From Ursus arctos (taxonomy: Eukaryota; Chordata; Mammalia; Carnivora; Ursidae): 64,000 bases of DNA. Where the stretch lies: positions 17,957,449 to 18,021,448 of the forward strand of contig NW_026622930.1 in NCBI RefSeq assembly GCF_023065955.2, given 5' to 3'. This document shows positions 24,211 through 35,794 of the stretch, piece after piece. A program made the position numbers and the translations under genes. Within the stretch, counting starts at the first letter, position 1; each line of letters begins with the position of its first letter. Below the pieces are notes generated by a model. The model had not been told where the DNA came from. It saw only the letters and a program-made list of their open reading frames with translations, and did not search any database.

Positions 24211-25585
24211 TTCAGATTTATAATATTGACAACAGAATATACAGACCATATTCACAAATTAAAGAAAGAGAATGTGCTGGAACCACTGCTGAGCACATCT
24301 TTTATACATATCTGACTTTTGACATGATCAAAGGAAAATTGCTATCACATGCTGGATACTACTTTTTTTTTTCTTTCTCTTCCTCTTTCGTAAGCACAAA
24401 CTAAATCTTGACCTGCACGTGAGACTTCGTATGCATAACTTCAAAAAGTGTATTGATCGAGTAATTAAATCTGATGTTTGACATCATGTACAAGAGCCAT
24501 CTCTTGACTTTCAGAATATTCTGTTTTCAACTCATTGCCATGGAGCCCTAAGAGAAAATGAAAAAAGGGATTTTAAAACATTGAAAACTCGCTGTATTTG
24601 CAGGACTTTTGCAAAAAAATAAAAGAAAATAAAAGTGAGAATAAAAGTTAGGATTTATCTTGTTAATTGTGTTTAATAATGACACTAATGGTGATGATGA
24701 TATCTTCCACTGATGGAGCAATTCTATTTGTCTTTTCTTATAGGATTCATTTACATTTAAACAAACTGGATTTAGAAGTAGACAAAATGGGAATAAAGGA
24801 CAATATAACCAATACTGTTTTTGTTTAAAAAAAACTTCCTATGAAAGACTTAAATAAGTATTAGGCCAAATCTGCAAATTTCCATGTTTTCCCCCAAACT
24901 GCAGCAGAAGGAGAAAGAAGAAAAAGAAAAGTACAAGCAGACATCAGATTGGTAATTAGCTTTGATCCTTTTGTGAATAGACAAACTAGGGGGTAAGGCC
25001 CTCTTACAGTGGTTTCAAAGAGACAGGGACATATGGTGCACACTGTTGATAGGAGCCCGGAGTTCCTGGAGCAGAAGTGAATGAGAAATGGGGGAGTTAT
25101 GGAGGCTATGGTGTAACAGTATCTTCAGAAAGATAAACACAGGGAAGCATGGAGGTGGGGCCACCAAGAGTTGTGAAAGTGATCAAGTGAACCAGGGAGT
25201 GGCCAAGACAGAAGAGCTATGAGAGTATCTTCAGCAGGCATCATTGGCAAGAAGCCCACAAGCCATGCGGTGAGAATTGTTAAGCATGGAGAATGGGCCA
25301 GACACATGGAAATGTCATAGGGAGGCACCAGTGTAACCTGTAGCTGGAGACATGCAGCATGGAGGGGATGGCCCTTCCTGAAATATAGAGACCCTCCCCT
25401 CCTTTCAGGTCTAGCCTTCCACATCTGGTGTAAACTGAGGCTGAGGAATACTGCCTAAGTATCTTTCTGTGTGTCTCTGTTATAATGCAGACTGATGACC
25501 TAGACATAATTTTTATATTGAGATGTGTAGATTATTCATTAATTGGGTGTCATTAATGGATGGTCTCATTTTTGCATTCTATTCT
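24211..25585. other. Unique DNA, no gene recognised
   Basis: Overlapping minus-strand open frames at 25125-25507 (up to 99 codons) lie in a more GC-rich part, without recognisable domains or splice signals. Could be an undated old repeat. Confidence 0.4.
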
Positions 25586-25589
25586 CTTA

Positions 25590-26005
25590 ACAGATATTTA
25601 CTGAGAAACCATTATATGCTAATCACTGATTTAGACCTTGGACAGAGATAAGTAAAATAAACAGGCTCTTCCTGCTCTCATGAGGCTTACATTTCAGTGA
25701 GGAAAGATGGAGAGTATACAAAGAAATGTATAAAGTATTGCACAAAGAACTATAATTGGCTGTTGTAGCAGAGAGGAACCAGTTAACTTCTTAATATTTA
25801 AGTGATGATGATAAATTACCAAGTGGAGGAAATAAGATTTCAGTCAGAAAGTGCAAAGCCCATTGTTAAGGCTCTAAGGTAAACGTGAGTTTGATTTATT
25901 ACAAAATCTCAAAACCAGTGTGTTAGAACATAAAGAGTGAAGCAGAAAGTGGTGGGGGATGAAGTCAGAACTATAGGCTTCATGAGACAACGTAGAACCT
26001 GGAGT
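25590..26005 (-). mobile_element. L2 3' part, antisense
   Basis: 'AACAGATATTTACTGAGAAA', 'TCTTCCTGCTCTCATGAGGC' and 'TTACATTTCAGTGAGGAAAG' correspond to the reverse complement of the L2 3' region ('tcatggagcttacattctag'). Inner part diverged. Confidence 0.75.
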
Positions 26006-26027
26006 TTTATTTGAAATGGAGTTCTTA

Positions 26028-26160
26028 TGAACTGAACGTCTGTATCCCCTCAACATTCCTGTGTTGAAATCTAAGTCCTAAGGTGATGGTGTTTGGTGGT
26101 GGGGATTTGGGGAGGTAATTAAGTTGTGAGGATGGAGCCCTCACGAATGAGGTGAACAGA
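26028..26160 (+). mobile_element. ERVL-MaLR LTR piece (MST/MLT1-like)
   Basis: 'CTGTGTTGAAATCTAAGTCC', 'TGGTGGTGGGGATTTGGGGA' and 'GATGGAGCCCTCACGAATGA' follow the 5' half of MaLR LTRs. Subfamily not decided. Confidence 0.6.
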
Positions 26161-26189
26161 ATATCAGCGTGGACATGCATTCTGGGGGA

Positions 26190-26440
26190 GAATCCTTGCT
26201 TGCCTCTTCCAGCTTCTGAGAGCTGCCGTCATTCCTTAGCTTGTGGCTACATCATTCCAGTCATCAAGATCAGTATCTGCAAATATCTGCTCTGTCTATA
26301 TGTCACCGACTCCTTTATATCTGCTTCAAATCTTTTCCAGCCTTCCTTTTATAAAATTAGGTATGATTACAGTTAGAGTTCATCTGGATAATCCTGGATA
26401 ATCTTCTCAAGATCCCTAAATTCATCCTATCTGCAAAGAC
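26190..26440 (-). mobile_element. MLT1-like LTR in reverse, part 1
   Basis: 'AGAATCCTTGCTTGCCTCTT', 'CCAGCTTCTGAGAGCTGCCG', 'TGGATAATCCTGGATAATCT' and 'TCAAGATCCCTAAATTCATC' are ordered as in the reverse complement of an old MaLR-type LTR. It resumes at 26676 beyond the microsatellite. Confidence 0.55.
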
Positions 26441-26613
26441 TTTCTTCCTTCCTCCCTCCTTCCTTCCATTCCTTCCTTTCCTTCCCTTCCTTCTTTCCTT
26501 CTCTTCCTTTCTTTTTCTTTTCTTTTCTTTTTCTTTTTCTTTCTTTCTTTCTTTCTTCCTTCCTTCCTTCCTTCCTTCCTTCCTTCCTTCCTTCCTCCCT
26601 CCCTCCCTCCCTC

Positions 26614-26673
<60 letters not shown>

Positions 26674-26675
26674 TT
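26441..26675. repeat. Compound (CTTT/CCTT/CCCT/CT)n polypyrimidine tract
   Basis: Blocks of TTCC, TTTTC, TTTC, TTCC, TCCC, TC and TTTC succeed each other. From 26469 to 26675 (207 bases) there is no purine at all on the plus strand; one A at 26468 breaks the left end. It lies inside the LTR where the consensus has only a short CCCTTT-like run, so it grew by slippage. Lys/Glu/Arg-rich minus-strand frames across it are artefacts. Confidence 0.98.
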
Positions 26676-26770
26676 GCCTTATAAGGTAACATTCACAGGT
26701 TACAAAGATCAGGAAGTGGATAGTGGAAGGGCCTTTTTCCATCTATTACAAGTGGTATTGAATTTGATAA
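26676..26770 (-). mobile_element. MLT1-like LTR in reverse, part 2
   Basis: 'GCCTTATAAGGTAACATTCA' then 'CAGGTTACAAAGATCAGGAA' directly continues the LTR consensus left off at 'ATCTGCAAAGAC' before the tract. Confidence 0.55.
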
Positions 26771-26834
26771 ATGTAAGGACATGCAGTTACAGCTAAAATA
26801 GAGTACCGAATCAAATATCATAAAAGCATGAAAG

Positions 26835-27440
26835 TAAAACACATTCATTCTGGGAATGACCAAGGAGAACTTCTTCAGTGCCCTGGGTTTTGAAGGTGAA
26901 GTAGGCATTTGTAAGGTTGAAGGTATAGAGAAGGAACCTCAGCATAGATAACTATATGAATAAAAGCTAGTTGATGTGAGTGTATGGTGTAAGCAAAGGA
27001 AAAATAAATGAATATACCTTAATCTCAACTCCTGAGCAAGAAGTGTTTATTGAGCCCCCACCATGTTCAGCCTTTGGAGGAAACTAAATAATTGAAGATA
27101 ATGATATTTGTAAAAATCTGTAAACTTAGAACATCCTTCCTTAGAACATTCAGGTGATCATATGTTAACTTTTGTAATATTTACTAGTAGTTCAGGGACA
27201 AAAAGGAATTACCAAGAAACAGCATTATTTGAGGGGATGGGATGTGCATCAAGAAAGCTGGGTAGAATTTGATTATGTGGAGAAGGTAGTTTATGCAGAA
27301 GGAAAAACAAGTTAAAGCAGGATTGAGAACCCTATGAGTGAGAGAAAATGTGGCCAACATCATGACTGGAATCCCTTGAAGGGTAACAGGTGATGAGAGC
27401 AGATAAACTGAGATGTGACCCTACTAGTGAAGAGTTTAAA
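26835..27440 (-). mobile_element. L2-like antisense fragments
   Basis: 'GAAGTAGGCATTTGTAAGGT' and 'TGGTGTAAGCAAAGG' resemble the inner antisense L2 block ('gagcaaaggcac'); 'TGTTTATTGAGCCCCCACCA' at about 27045 is an L2 3' end. 27230-27440 is a weaker continuation. Probably two insertions. Confidence 0.4.
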
Positions 27441-27948
27441 GCACAGAGAAGGTGCACCCTGAAGCCTTGCTCAGGCTCAGATAGTCTGGACCACATTCAT
27501 ACTTACACTTCTGCCATAGAGTTTGGACTGTGCTCTTATTGTAATGTATAAACAAGCCCCAATTAAAACAGAGAACAAATTTTGGCATACCATCAAATTG
27601 TGAATTATCTGAGAGAAGAACTGGTTCATACTTTTTTATTTTTCCCCAATTTGAGACAGAAAGTGTTGTAGGAAGCCATTATTAAGATAGAGAAAGAAGA
27701 AGTGAGAGAGATTGACACAGAGATTAAAAGGGAGCGAGAAAGAGAAATTTTGTTGTTGGCTAGTGCCTGGCATGACAAAGAATGAACAGTGTGTGAGACC
27801 TGGTAAGAGAGTCATTTAAATGATCGCTCCAGATCACTGTCCCATCATCTTGTCAGTGGTGATCTTTATTTAGACTCATAATGAGCTGAGAGAGACAGAC
27901 TAAAGAGCAGTTAGCCTAGCGAGAGCTGATTTTCACCCTCACCACAAA

Positions 27949-27988
<40 letters not shown>

Positions 27989-28385
27989 CTCCCACATATT
28001 CTCCTTTGGCCTCTCTCATCTGGAGCATAAGTGTAATGTTTTCAGCCTGTCTACTTTAGTAGAATTGATAAGATAATATTTACAAATTGCTCAGGGAACC
28101 ATGGAAGTTGTTCTACTAATATAAAATATTTTCCAAATATGACATTTGATTTGAAAGGTTTGAAAAGTACCTACATACACTTGTGGGGTTATTGTAAGCA
28201 AGTTATACAATTTCAGTACTCAGGAAACAAGAGGTAGAGCTGTCTGTCTCTCTCCATATATTCTTTTTTGTTGATTTTACAAATATTTCAGCATTGATTA
28301 CAAAACAAGCAACGTGCAGGGATATGGCATTTAGTTTTGTTCTGCTTTCAATCACGGATGGAAGTAATTTATGACCCCTGTGCAT
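27441..28385. other. Unique DNA with CA microsatellite
   Basis: No gene recognised. Purine-rich patch at 27650-27750 and a CA repeat at 27950-27986. Confidence 0.45.
27950..27986. repeat. (CA)n microsatellite, about 18 units
   Basis: Uninterrupted AC dinucleotide of about 37 bases. Confidence 0.97.
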
Positions 28386-28985
28386 TCATTCACTCATTTA
28401 TTAAAATGTACACAATTTGTCCTGCCTGATGTTCTAAACACGTTTTTCCCAAGGGCACCCTGTGCTCCAGATACTGTATTAACCCTGGGTATACACAATT
28501 CAAAAGGCAGGATCTCGGCTCTTGAGATCACAATATAATGTGAAAATAGATGCGGAAACTCAGAAAGATTTATGTAAACATAAAAACACAGTAAAATAAG
28601 ATAGTTAATGGAAGTCATTATTGGGAATTCCAAATTACTTAGTTCTGCTCAGGGAGTGCAGGAAGGCCTCAGCAAGGAGATAGGAGTAACTTTTGAAGGA
28701 AACAAACAAACAAACAAACAACTCTCTTCCGAGAGAATGAAATAATAAGCACATTTCAGACTCAAGAATGAGTATAAGAGGCTCAGATGCATGGAGTTAT
28801 AAGGCAGATCTGGAAATCTCTAGTCTTTGGTATGGTAGGTGGGTAGGATCCAAAGTGGAAGGGGCATGAAGACAAAGGGATTGCAGCAAATTGCACCTTG
28901 TTCACACTGCCTAATAGGGAGCCACTGAAGCATGTTAAGCATTGAGGAATGATGTGGTCAGATTCGCATTCAAAAGTAATTGGCC
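28386..28985 (-). mobile_element. L2 3' part, antisense, about 0.6 kb
   Basis: 'TTCATTCACTCATTTATTAA', 'CTGTGCTCCAGATACTGTAT', 'AAGGCCTCAGCAAGGAGATA' and 'GGAATGATGTGGTCAGATTC' appear in antisense L2 order, the last being the usual 'gagtgacatgatcagat' block. An (AAAC)n repeat at 28700-28721 interrupts it. Confidence 0.75.
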
Positions 28986-29681
28986 AAACAAATGAACAAG
29001 CATCAATGAGATATGATGCTCCATAAATATTAGTTAATGACAGTGTTAAAATATTTCAAGAAAACGTCTTCTGTATATGGTAATTAGAATTCTTCAGTGC
29101 CTGCCATTGTCCTGATACTGATTAGCTCCTCATTCAAGTATCAAGAGTCAGTGGATGGGAATGAGTTTGAGATTGTTCCTTTTTTCCTACGTTCTTATTT
29201 TGGAGGTTTGGTCCCTCTGGGTCTCTAGCTATTGATACTTTGTGTGGCTGTGCTATTACCCCCAACATGGTGACTCAAGAACCAGCAGTCTTAGATGGGT
29301 AGGTCAGGACTCAGTGGGGCTCAAGAATAGTACTTAAAGGAGGAGAAACCAAGGAAAAGTAATTACTATAATATAACATGTCCAGAGAGGGAGCTTGACC
29401 TTTCAGAACCCTATGAGCTGCAGCGGATGCTCCTCTTATTGCCCGGAATAGTGAAGAGATACATCTCCCCTACCAGGCTAAATATCCTTTTTGAGAGAAC
29501 CCCACTGAGGAAGAAAGTGAGATATTTACATCTCCTGTGTTAATGCAGGACACATAGCTGTTTGGAAATCCAGGGTTGGATGTCAAGAAGAAAAAAGAAA
29601 AGTATAATCCTAAAGGAATCTAGCATGTATTCACAAGTACAAGATTGGTTAACATACCAGATATTACAACTGAAATGTACT
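28986..29681. other. Unique DNA
   Basis: Nothing recognised; no credible exon. Confidence 0.4.
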
Positions 29682-29874
29682 GGGCACCTCGGTGGCTCAG
29701 TCAGTTAAGCATCTGCCTTTGGCTCAGGTCATGATCCCAAGGTCCTGCAATAGAGTCCTATGTCAGGCTCCCTGCTTGGCAGGGACTCTGCTTCTCACTC
29801 TATCCCCTCCCCTCTGCTTGTGCTCTCCCTGTCTTGCTCTCTCTCTCTCTTAAATAAATTATATATATATATAT
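29682..29874 (+). mobile_element. CAN-SINE, older subfamily
   Basis: Head 'GGGCACCTCGGTGGCTCAGT', 'AGTTAAGCATCTGCCTTTGG', CT-rich body, tail CTCTCTTAAATAAATT replaced by an (AT)n run at 29859-29874. No clear target duplication. Confidence 0.92.
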
Positions 29875-30715
29875 GCGCAAAGGCCCACTTCATGCCACTC
29901 ATTGCAAGATTCAAGTCTATTTCTTCTACTCTGTGAGCAAAGGCCAGTGTTCATATCAGTTTTTTGATATATCCACTGAGCCTACCACAGTGTCAGGGAG
30001 ATATGTACTCAGTACATACATAAAGTTACCATTTATGGAGGACATATTTATTGCATGGTAAACTACTGATTGTCAGTTTTCACACACACAGTCACCTGGG
30101 AATTTTCCTATAAGGTGGGTTTTGATTTACTGATGTTGGGGTGTCCGTGTTGCAAGTCACACTTTGAGAAGCAAGAAGTTAGACACTTATGAATGAATAT
30201 CAGGTCCCAAAAGCTTAGTCCCTGGTCTGTTCACCTAGCAGTCAGGAGGAGACCCTGGATTCTAACCCAGACCAGGCCAACATCTAATTCTCAAGTGTGC
30301 TATTTGCTTTTCTAAACCACAGCCCTCATGGTATTTGGCCACAGGACTCCCCTTCTCCCTTCCAAAACCATGCCTGTCTTTCTGGGTTCCTGATAATCCT
30401 GCAACAGGATATGCATTGCCTGCCCCAAATCACGAGTAACGTGGAGTATTACAAATAGGTGGTTGTTGCCTTCTTAAGAGTACGCTATGGGAAGACATCT
30501 ACTTCTCCAGAAACACACTAAGTAAATGAATAGCATCCCTGGTCGTAAGTGAGGTCCTCACACTGTGATAAAAAGTGCAGTCTCTTTGCCCTTCTCAGCA
30601 GTGATTGCCTTAGCTACAGCCCCCGGAAGTGGGATTGAAGAGAAGAAGTAATAAGAGGTCAGAGATGAGGGTGAAAAAATGCACAGGGCTGATTACCTTC
30701 AAATACAGAGCTTTT
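29875..30715. other. Mostly unique DNA with two old repeat scraps
   Basis: 30085-30185 resembles a MER5-type hAT element ('AGTCACCTGGGAATTTTCC' ... 'CACACTTTGAGAAGCA'). 30215-30320 resembles antisense MIR ('CTGGATTCTAACCCAGACC'). Both are weak. No gene recognised. Confidence 0.4.
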
Positions 30716-31350
30716 AATGGATGCCAGTTATGCTCTGATCTCTGCAAGATTAGTAAACAACACTGGAAGAAAACAGGACATTTTAATCTTATCGGAACTC
30801 TCTTTTGAAGCAGTCCGTGTGACTGTATGTACGTGTGTGTGCACCTCCTCTTAGAACAGGGCTGTGATGATGTACCCTGTGGCTTCAGGCTTCAATCGGG
30901 TGGGTTTTACAAGAAAGAATAGGCAGGGTTTCATTTTTCCCAGCTGTAAAGATGCAAAAATTTTAAATTAAAAATAACCTTTCAGCTGATTCCTTGCATA
31001 ATTGCTATCTTGTTTTGCTAATACTGTGGCTGAATTATAACTTGCTGAAGCCTTGGGGATTTGCATGCTGGTTTATCCCCTGAATTTGCATTGACATGGT
31101 TTTCAGTCAAGTGCGTAACTAAATCCTGTGGCCATGAGCAAGCGAGGCTGGCAGTATTTGCATTGAAAATCAGTAGGAGATTTGGGGAAGAATGACTGTG
31201 TGCAGCCTCTCTAAGAAGATTCAATGATGAAAATTTTGGGTCTCTCAAAACGCTGTTCACTTCCATTAAGTGGCAACGGCTGCTGAGACCTTCCTTGTAC
31301 TTTCATCAAAAGACCAAAGCAAGAACTGGACATATGGGGAAAATGTACAG
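30716..31350. other. Repeat-free block, possible conserved noncoding element
   Basis: No transposon similarity over 0.6 kb, and three perfect ATTTGCAT octamers within 105 bases. The minus-strand open frame 31018-31266 has no recognisable product. Regulatory function is inference from the motif cluster. Confidence 0.35.
31059..31163 (+). promoter_or_regulatory. Cluster of three POU octamer motifs
   Basis: Perfect ATTTGCAT (the OCT/POU octamer) occurs at 31059-31066, 31084-31091 and 31156-31163, all in the same orientation. Elsewhere in the window I noticed about one copy per 7 kb on either strand, so three in 105 bases is unusual. Motif identity is established knowledge; enhancer activity is inferred. 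Confidence 0.4.
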
Positions 31351-32871
31351 ACAGCTACCACAATATGACACTTATTTGGGAAATGGCCATTTGCCAGAAT
31401 TTTAAATGGACTTTGGGGGAGGAAATTTGGGGATATTCTTGCTGAAAATCATTTTTCTGATGCAAAAAAAACAAAATGAAACTCCAGAATATCATTTTTT
31501 TTCTGGTCAGGGACAAAATGTATAAGGACAGTGACAAACTTAGAATCTTTCTTGATGTCATCCAACTGGCTTATGAACTATTTTAAAGGCAGTAAGTAAG
31601 ATGTTCTATAAATTAAAACTAAGTGAGTTTCTTTATAGGCTGGAATTTTTCTCTTGTATATTGAAATTTGCATCTAGTATGATTTTTAGGCATCTCATGA
31701 TTATGCTTAGTGCTGAAGAAAGACAAAGAATATTGACCTCAGACCAAGTTATTTTTTAAACTCTGATTGTGATTTATAATTGCTTTTACTTGGCCACACA
31801 GCCTCTACCCATTTTAAAGCAGAAAAGCATGTGAGTGCACTCAGACCCACCCACTGAAAGACACTAAGTCCCAGAGATGTTAAGGAACATGCCCAGACTA
31901 CCTGCTAGCCACTAGCAAGTGTATGCAAATCAACGTTCTGCCAAAAAGAAGGAAGGCCGATATGGAGAAGAGATGATTTTTTTTAAGATTATGTAAAAAT
32001 GATACCACTGACATTGATGAGGCTCACAATTCCTTCTGCAGTCAGTCTCCACCTGGTGGGTATCTATGTTGTTGTGAGAGCCAGGCTAGAAGCCCAGGGT
32101 TCCAGAAAATTCCCCTATTGTTGTTATGGGGATTAAGTCTGGAGTCAGTTTGAGAGCAAACACAAAGAAAGGGGTAGTTCTTGCTTTCATTTGGAGAAAA
32201 AGGCTTACATCGGTTCGTGGACCAGGCATGAAGCACATCCCTGTTATCCAAACATGACGCCTAGTTTTGATGTTCTAGGTAATGGAGCAGCAATGATGTC
32301 TAGGCCAACAGGGTAAAGCCTATTGTGGGCTGTTCCAGGTGACTCCAGCAATGAGGAGGAAGAGCCACAACCCTTAAGGCCTATATGAATTTGTAATAGA
32401 AATAGTTCAAAGACCTGGAAATATTCCAACAAGGGTAAACATATAATGTTTGCATGAGTAAAGAAAGCAGAGCTTTTGCAAAAAGTTATATCACTATCAT
32501 ATAAAGCTTGTTCTGTTATGGAGTGATGACACACACAAATAAAAATGATTAAGGATAAAATAAGGTAATTATAAATAATTACCATATCACCTCAAAAAGT
32601 TCTAGAAACAGAGAAGAAGGATGCCTCTTGATTTAAGGCTGAGTGAGATTTAGAAACTTCTCCAGCAAGGTCCAACTACTATAATATAAAGCAATGGCCT
32701 ATTTATGTTTCCTCCAATTTTCTGGTTCCTATTTAGTTTTCTAAGCAAGAAAAAAGAAGATAAAAAGAAAATTGCCATTTCTTCAAACAGAAGGAAGAAC
32801 ATTCTTTCTTTATGGTTAACTTAACCCATCATTTCGCATATTCGCAGTGGGTTTACGTTCGATGATGGAAT
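31351..32871. other. Unique DNA with a possible MIR scrap
   Basis: 31830-31930 weakly resembles antisense MIR ('CCCAGAGATGTTAAGGAACA'). The rest is unrecognised. A minus-strand frame of 113 codons (32244-32585) has no recognisable domain. Confidence 0.4.
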
Positions 32872-33075
32872 TGTTGGTACAAACCTGTGGTTCTCGAGGC
32901 AAGCCCTTGGGGGTGAGCAGTAGTGGCATCATTCCCTGCAAACTTGTAAAAGAGGCATGTGCCCGGCCCCACCCCAGACCAGCTGAATCAGACACTCTGG
33001 CAGTGGAGATCAGCAGTGTTTTATAAAAGCTCTCTAGGAGATTCTGGTGCATTCTAAAGTTTAAGAATCTTTGTT
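32872..33075 (-). mobile_element. MER5A hAT DNA transposon, reverse
   Basis: 'CGGCCCCACCCCAGACCAGC', 'TGAATCAGACACTCTGGCAG' and 'AGATTCTGGTGCATTCTAAA' closely match MER5A reversed. Nearly full length, with the outer 'AGAACCACTG' end decayed to 'AAGAATCTTTG'. Confidence 0.85.
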
Positions 33076-33983
33076 ATAAACATTAAATTCCCTGAAGCTT
33101 TTATAACTTGCTCCTACTCAGCCTGCCTTAGCATGGAAGTTCTCAACAGGTTTATATTACATGCATTAAAGTAGATGGGGTGTTCATGTTCTAAAACTGA
33201 TGTTATGAGTTGTTTCTTCATAGAAGAGAATAAACATAACATTTAATAGTTTAAAATAATGTCTTTAAATAACCACTTGAAGCACCAGGCTAACCTCCTA
33301 GCTATTCTTTATAAAGCTTTGAAAAATGCTTGCCCTAATTTTGAAAGAAGTAAGCATTTCTTATAAAACACTTTCATTTTATGAAGAACATATTCAATTA
33401 AAACAAATATAATAAAATGAAATTGTTTTGAAGGCTAGTCCCCAAAATTTGAATTCATTTATGGTATATCAATCCAGGCCATCTTGTTTCTCTTTATCAA
33501 TACAAGTTGTCTGGCAGCAATAGTACCTTTTGGTTAACTATTTAAGAAATGCCATAAAGTATCAAAAACTACGAAGTTTCAATATGAAAATATTCAGCAA
33601 AGTCAATGCGTTTTGCTTTTTTTTTAAATTGGTAATTCTCTGAATGTTTTATTCTTTCTTTAGCAGATACTTACGTAATATGATATATACATATTTATCC
33701 ATAGTTTGCAATATACTAAATACTGGACATGTATGAAATGATTTTAACTGAATTTTGATATAAACCTGATTCAAACAAAAATATATCAGATGGAATAAAA
33801 GAATATCTAGGCTAGTGTGCGGAGAATAAAATCTCTTTCAAACATCATCAGTGAGGTCCTGTGTGAGAACCAGTCCTGAAGACATTGTAAGAAAGGCAGC
33901 AATTAGTCTGATTTCAATACTTCATGCAATCAATACATTCAGATATTTTCAATAAATTATCTTTTGCTTTAACATTTCCTATG
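33076..33983. other. Unique AT-rich DNA
   Basis: No gene or transposon recognised. Confidence 0.45.
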
Positions 33984-34190
33984 TGGGGTACCTGGTGGTT
34001 AAGCGTCAGTTGGTTAAGCATCTGCCTTAGGCTTGGGTCATGATCCCGGGGTCCTAGGATCGAACCACATGTCAGGGTCCCTGCTCAGCGTATAGTCTGC
34101 TTCTTCCTCTCCCTCTCCCCCTCCCCCCACTCGTGTTCTCTCTTTCTCTCAAATAAATAACTAAAATCTAAAATAAAATAAAATAAAATA
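33984..34190 (+). mobile_element. CAN-SINE with duplicated head segment
   Basis: Starts TGGGGTACCTGGTGG. The GGTTAAGC motif occurs twice ('GGTTAAGCGTCAG' then 'TTGGTTAAGCATC'), so the tRNA-derived head carries a short internal duplication. Tail AAATAAATAACTAAAATCT is extended by (AAAAT)n to 34190. Confidence 0.9.
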
Positions 34191-34401
34191 ATCCCCCATG
34201 CTATTTAGCAATGCTAACTGGTTAGAAAGGTTTGGATTTGCACTGGTTCAGTTTGCTCTGTGACCAGTCTAAACAAAACATCTACTGATGTCAAAACTGT
34301 ATCAGGCGCCCATGTTGGATGCAGATATAAGAACATATCCACCCAGGTGGGAATACAGGCAGTGGAAGTTTTATCCTCGGAATAAATAAGTAAATATTTT
34401 G

Positions 34402-34437
<36 letters not shown>
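34402..34437. repeat. (TG)n microsatellite, about 18 units
   Basis: Uninterrupted GT/TG of about 36 bases. The Thr-His-repeat frames on the minus strand are artefacts. Confidence 0.97.
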
Positions 34438-34444
<7 letters not shown>

Positions 34445-35096
34445 ATACATATATATGATTTTTCAAAAAAATTGCCTTGCTTTACAAGAGCTCCTGAAGG
34501 ACTTTTCTTTTCACAGCGAAAGCAGATGGGTTTCATTAAACTGCCCAGACCATTCTTTCCCTAATCATCTGCCTGGCCCAATCTGAGGGGAAAAGGGCAG
34601 ACATATGAGGAATCTATTCTTCTCCAGCCCTCTCTGCAAGGCATCTGCTAAGACCTCATTCATCACTGGAAAAGCTGTGAACGGATCGCTACACAATACC
34701 CTAAGGTCTCATTGGGAGTGGTGGTGTAACACCTAACCTCTCCTCTGGTAAAGCAAAAGCAACATGTACTTTTGTCAAACTGTCAGCAGACACTTCCCTC
34801 TTGATACAGTTTGCTCAACCCAACCTTCTGCAGTGTCAACTAGCCACAAATGTTTCATTTTGAAGGAAACCCCCAACCACTGCCTTGATGTGGTTCTCAC
34901 AAATGAATACTTTTGCCTCTGTAGTGGCTGAAAGTGTGCGGGGGGGATTTGTTTCCCTCTGGAGGGATCCAAACTATTTAGAAAACAAAATGGCTCTCAA
35001 ATTTGATTGCCAAATTGTATTATCAGGCTATGTGAGCTACATAGCTATTTAATAAAATCTCCTTGATAAAATATCTCCTTTATCAACCATGTGCAA

Positions 35097-35110
35097 AATG
35101 ATGCATCATT
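35097..35110. promoter_or_regulatory. 14-bp perfect palindrome
   Basis: AATGATGCATCATT equals its own reverse complement. It could bind a dimeric factor (core TGATGCATCA resembles bZIP/CEBP-ATF half sites); this is inference. Confidence 0.25.
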
Positions 35111-35781
35111 CAATCATTCCTGATATCACAGGACTCCTACTTTTCTGGCAGGCTTGAGGAGTAATGGGTGATTGCAATATAAGCTGCAGACTGAATGCTA
35201 ATACAGTGTTAACTATATGGCCCATACTTAACCTTCAATCATGGACGCCATAACTTTTCAATCAAATGAAATTAAGGCTGGAATCATCACCCACTTGTTA
35301 ATTACATTGGGAACTATATCATTTTGTTTTTAGAGGTGGTATGAGAATTATGAATGGCAGATAATGGCATTTGTTGTGCAGGTTGTGAAGTGGTCCATTA
35401 GGGCCATGGAAGTTTCTTCCATGTAACAGTATTTACCCTGACTCCCCTCATAATTCTAGTTCCTACTTGCCTGAAGGCTAAGACACCTGACAAGTCACAT
35501 GATATCTATTTAAAACTCAACCTTCCCTTGGTTTTCATGGAGTGCCTTTAATCACATAGTGGCTTTTTATTTATGTTATTATTTTTTAGTACAATTATCT
35601 CTCCATTTCTGAAGTGTTACATACTTACTAATATCACAGACCATTTTCATTTATAATGAATTCTGTTTACTTATTTAATGTCAGTGTTTGTTTTGATGTC
35701 CTCAAGGATGATATTCTATTCACAAATATTTTGATTTAAATATTCAGTATTAAATTTATTAAAATTACATGCCCTAAAACT

Positions 35782-35794
35782 GGGGGGGGGGGGG
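35782..35794. repeat. G13 homopolymer
   Basis: Thirteen consecutive G bases in an AT-rich setting; a slippage and assembly-error hotspot. Confidence 0.95.

Noticed and set aside
26357..26742. Two overlapping minus-strand frames of 106-111 codons, rich in Lys, Arg, Glu and Gly
   Set aside because: They are translations of the polypyrimidine microsatellite; the repeat alone explains length and composition.
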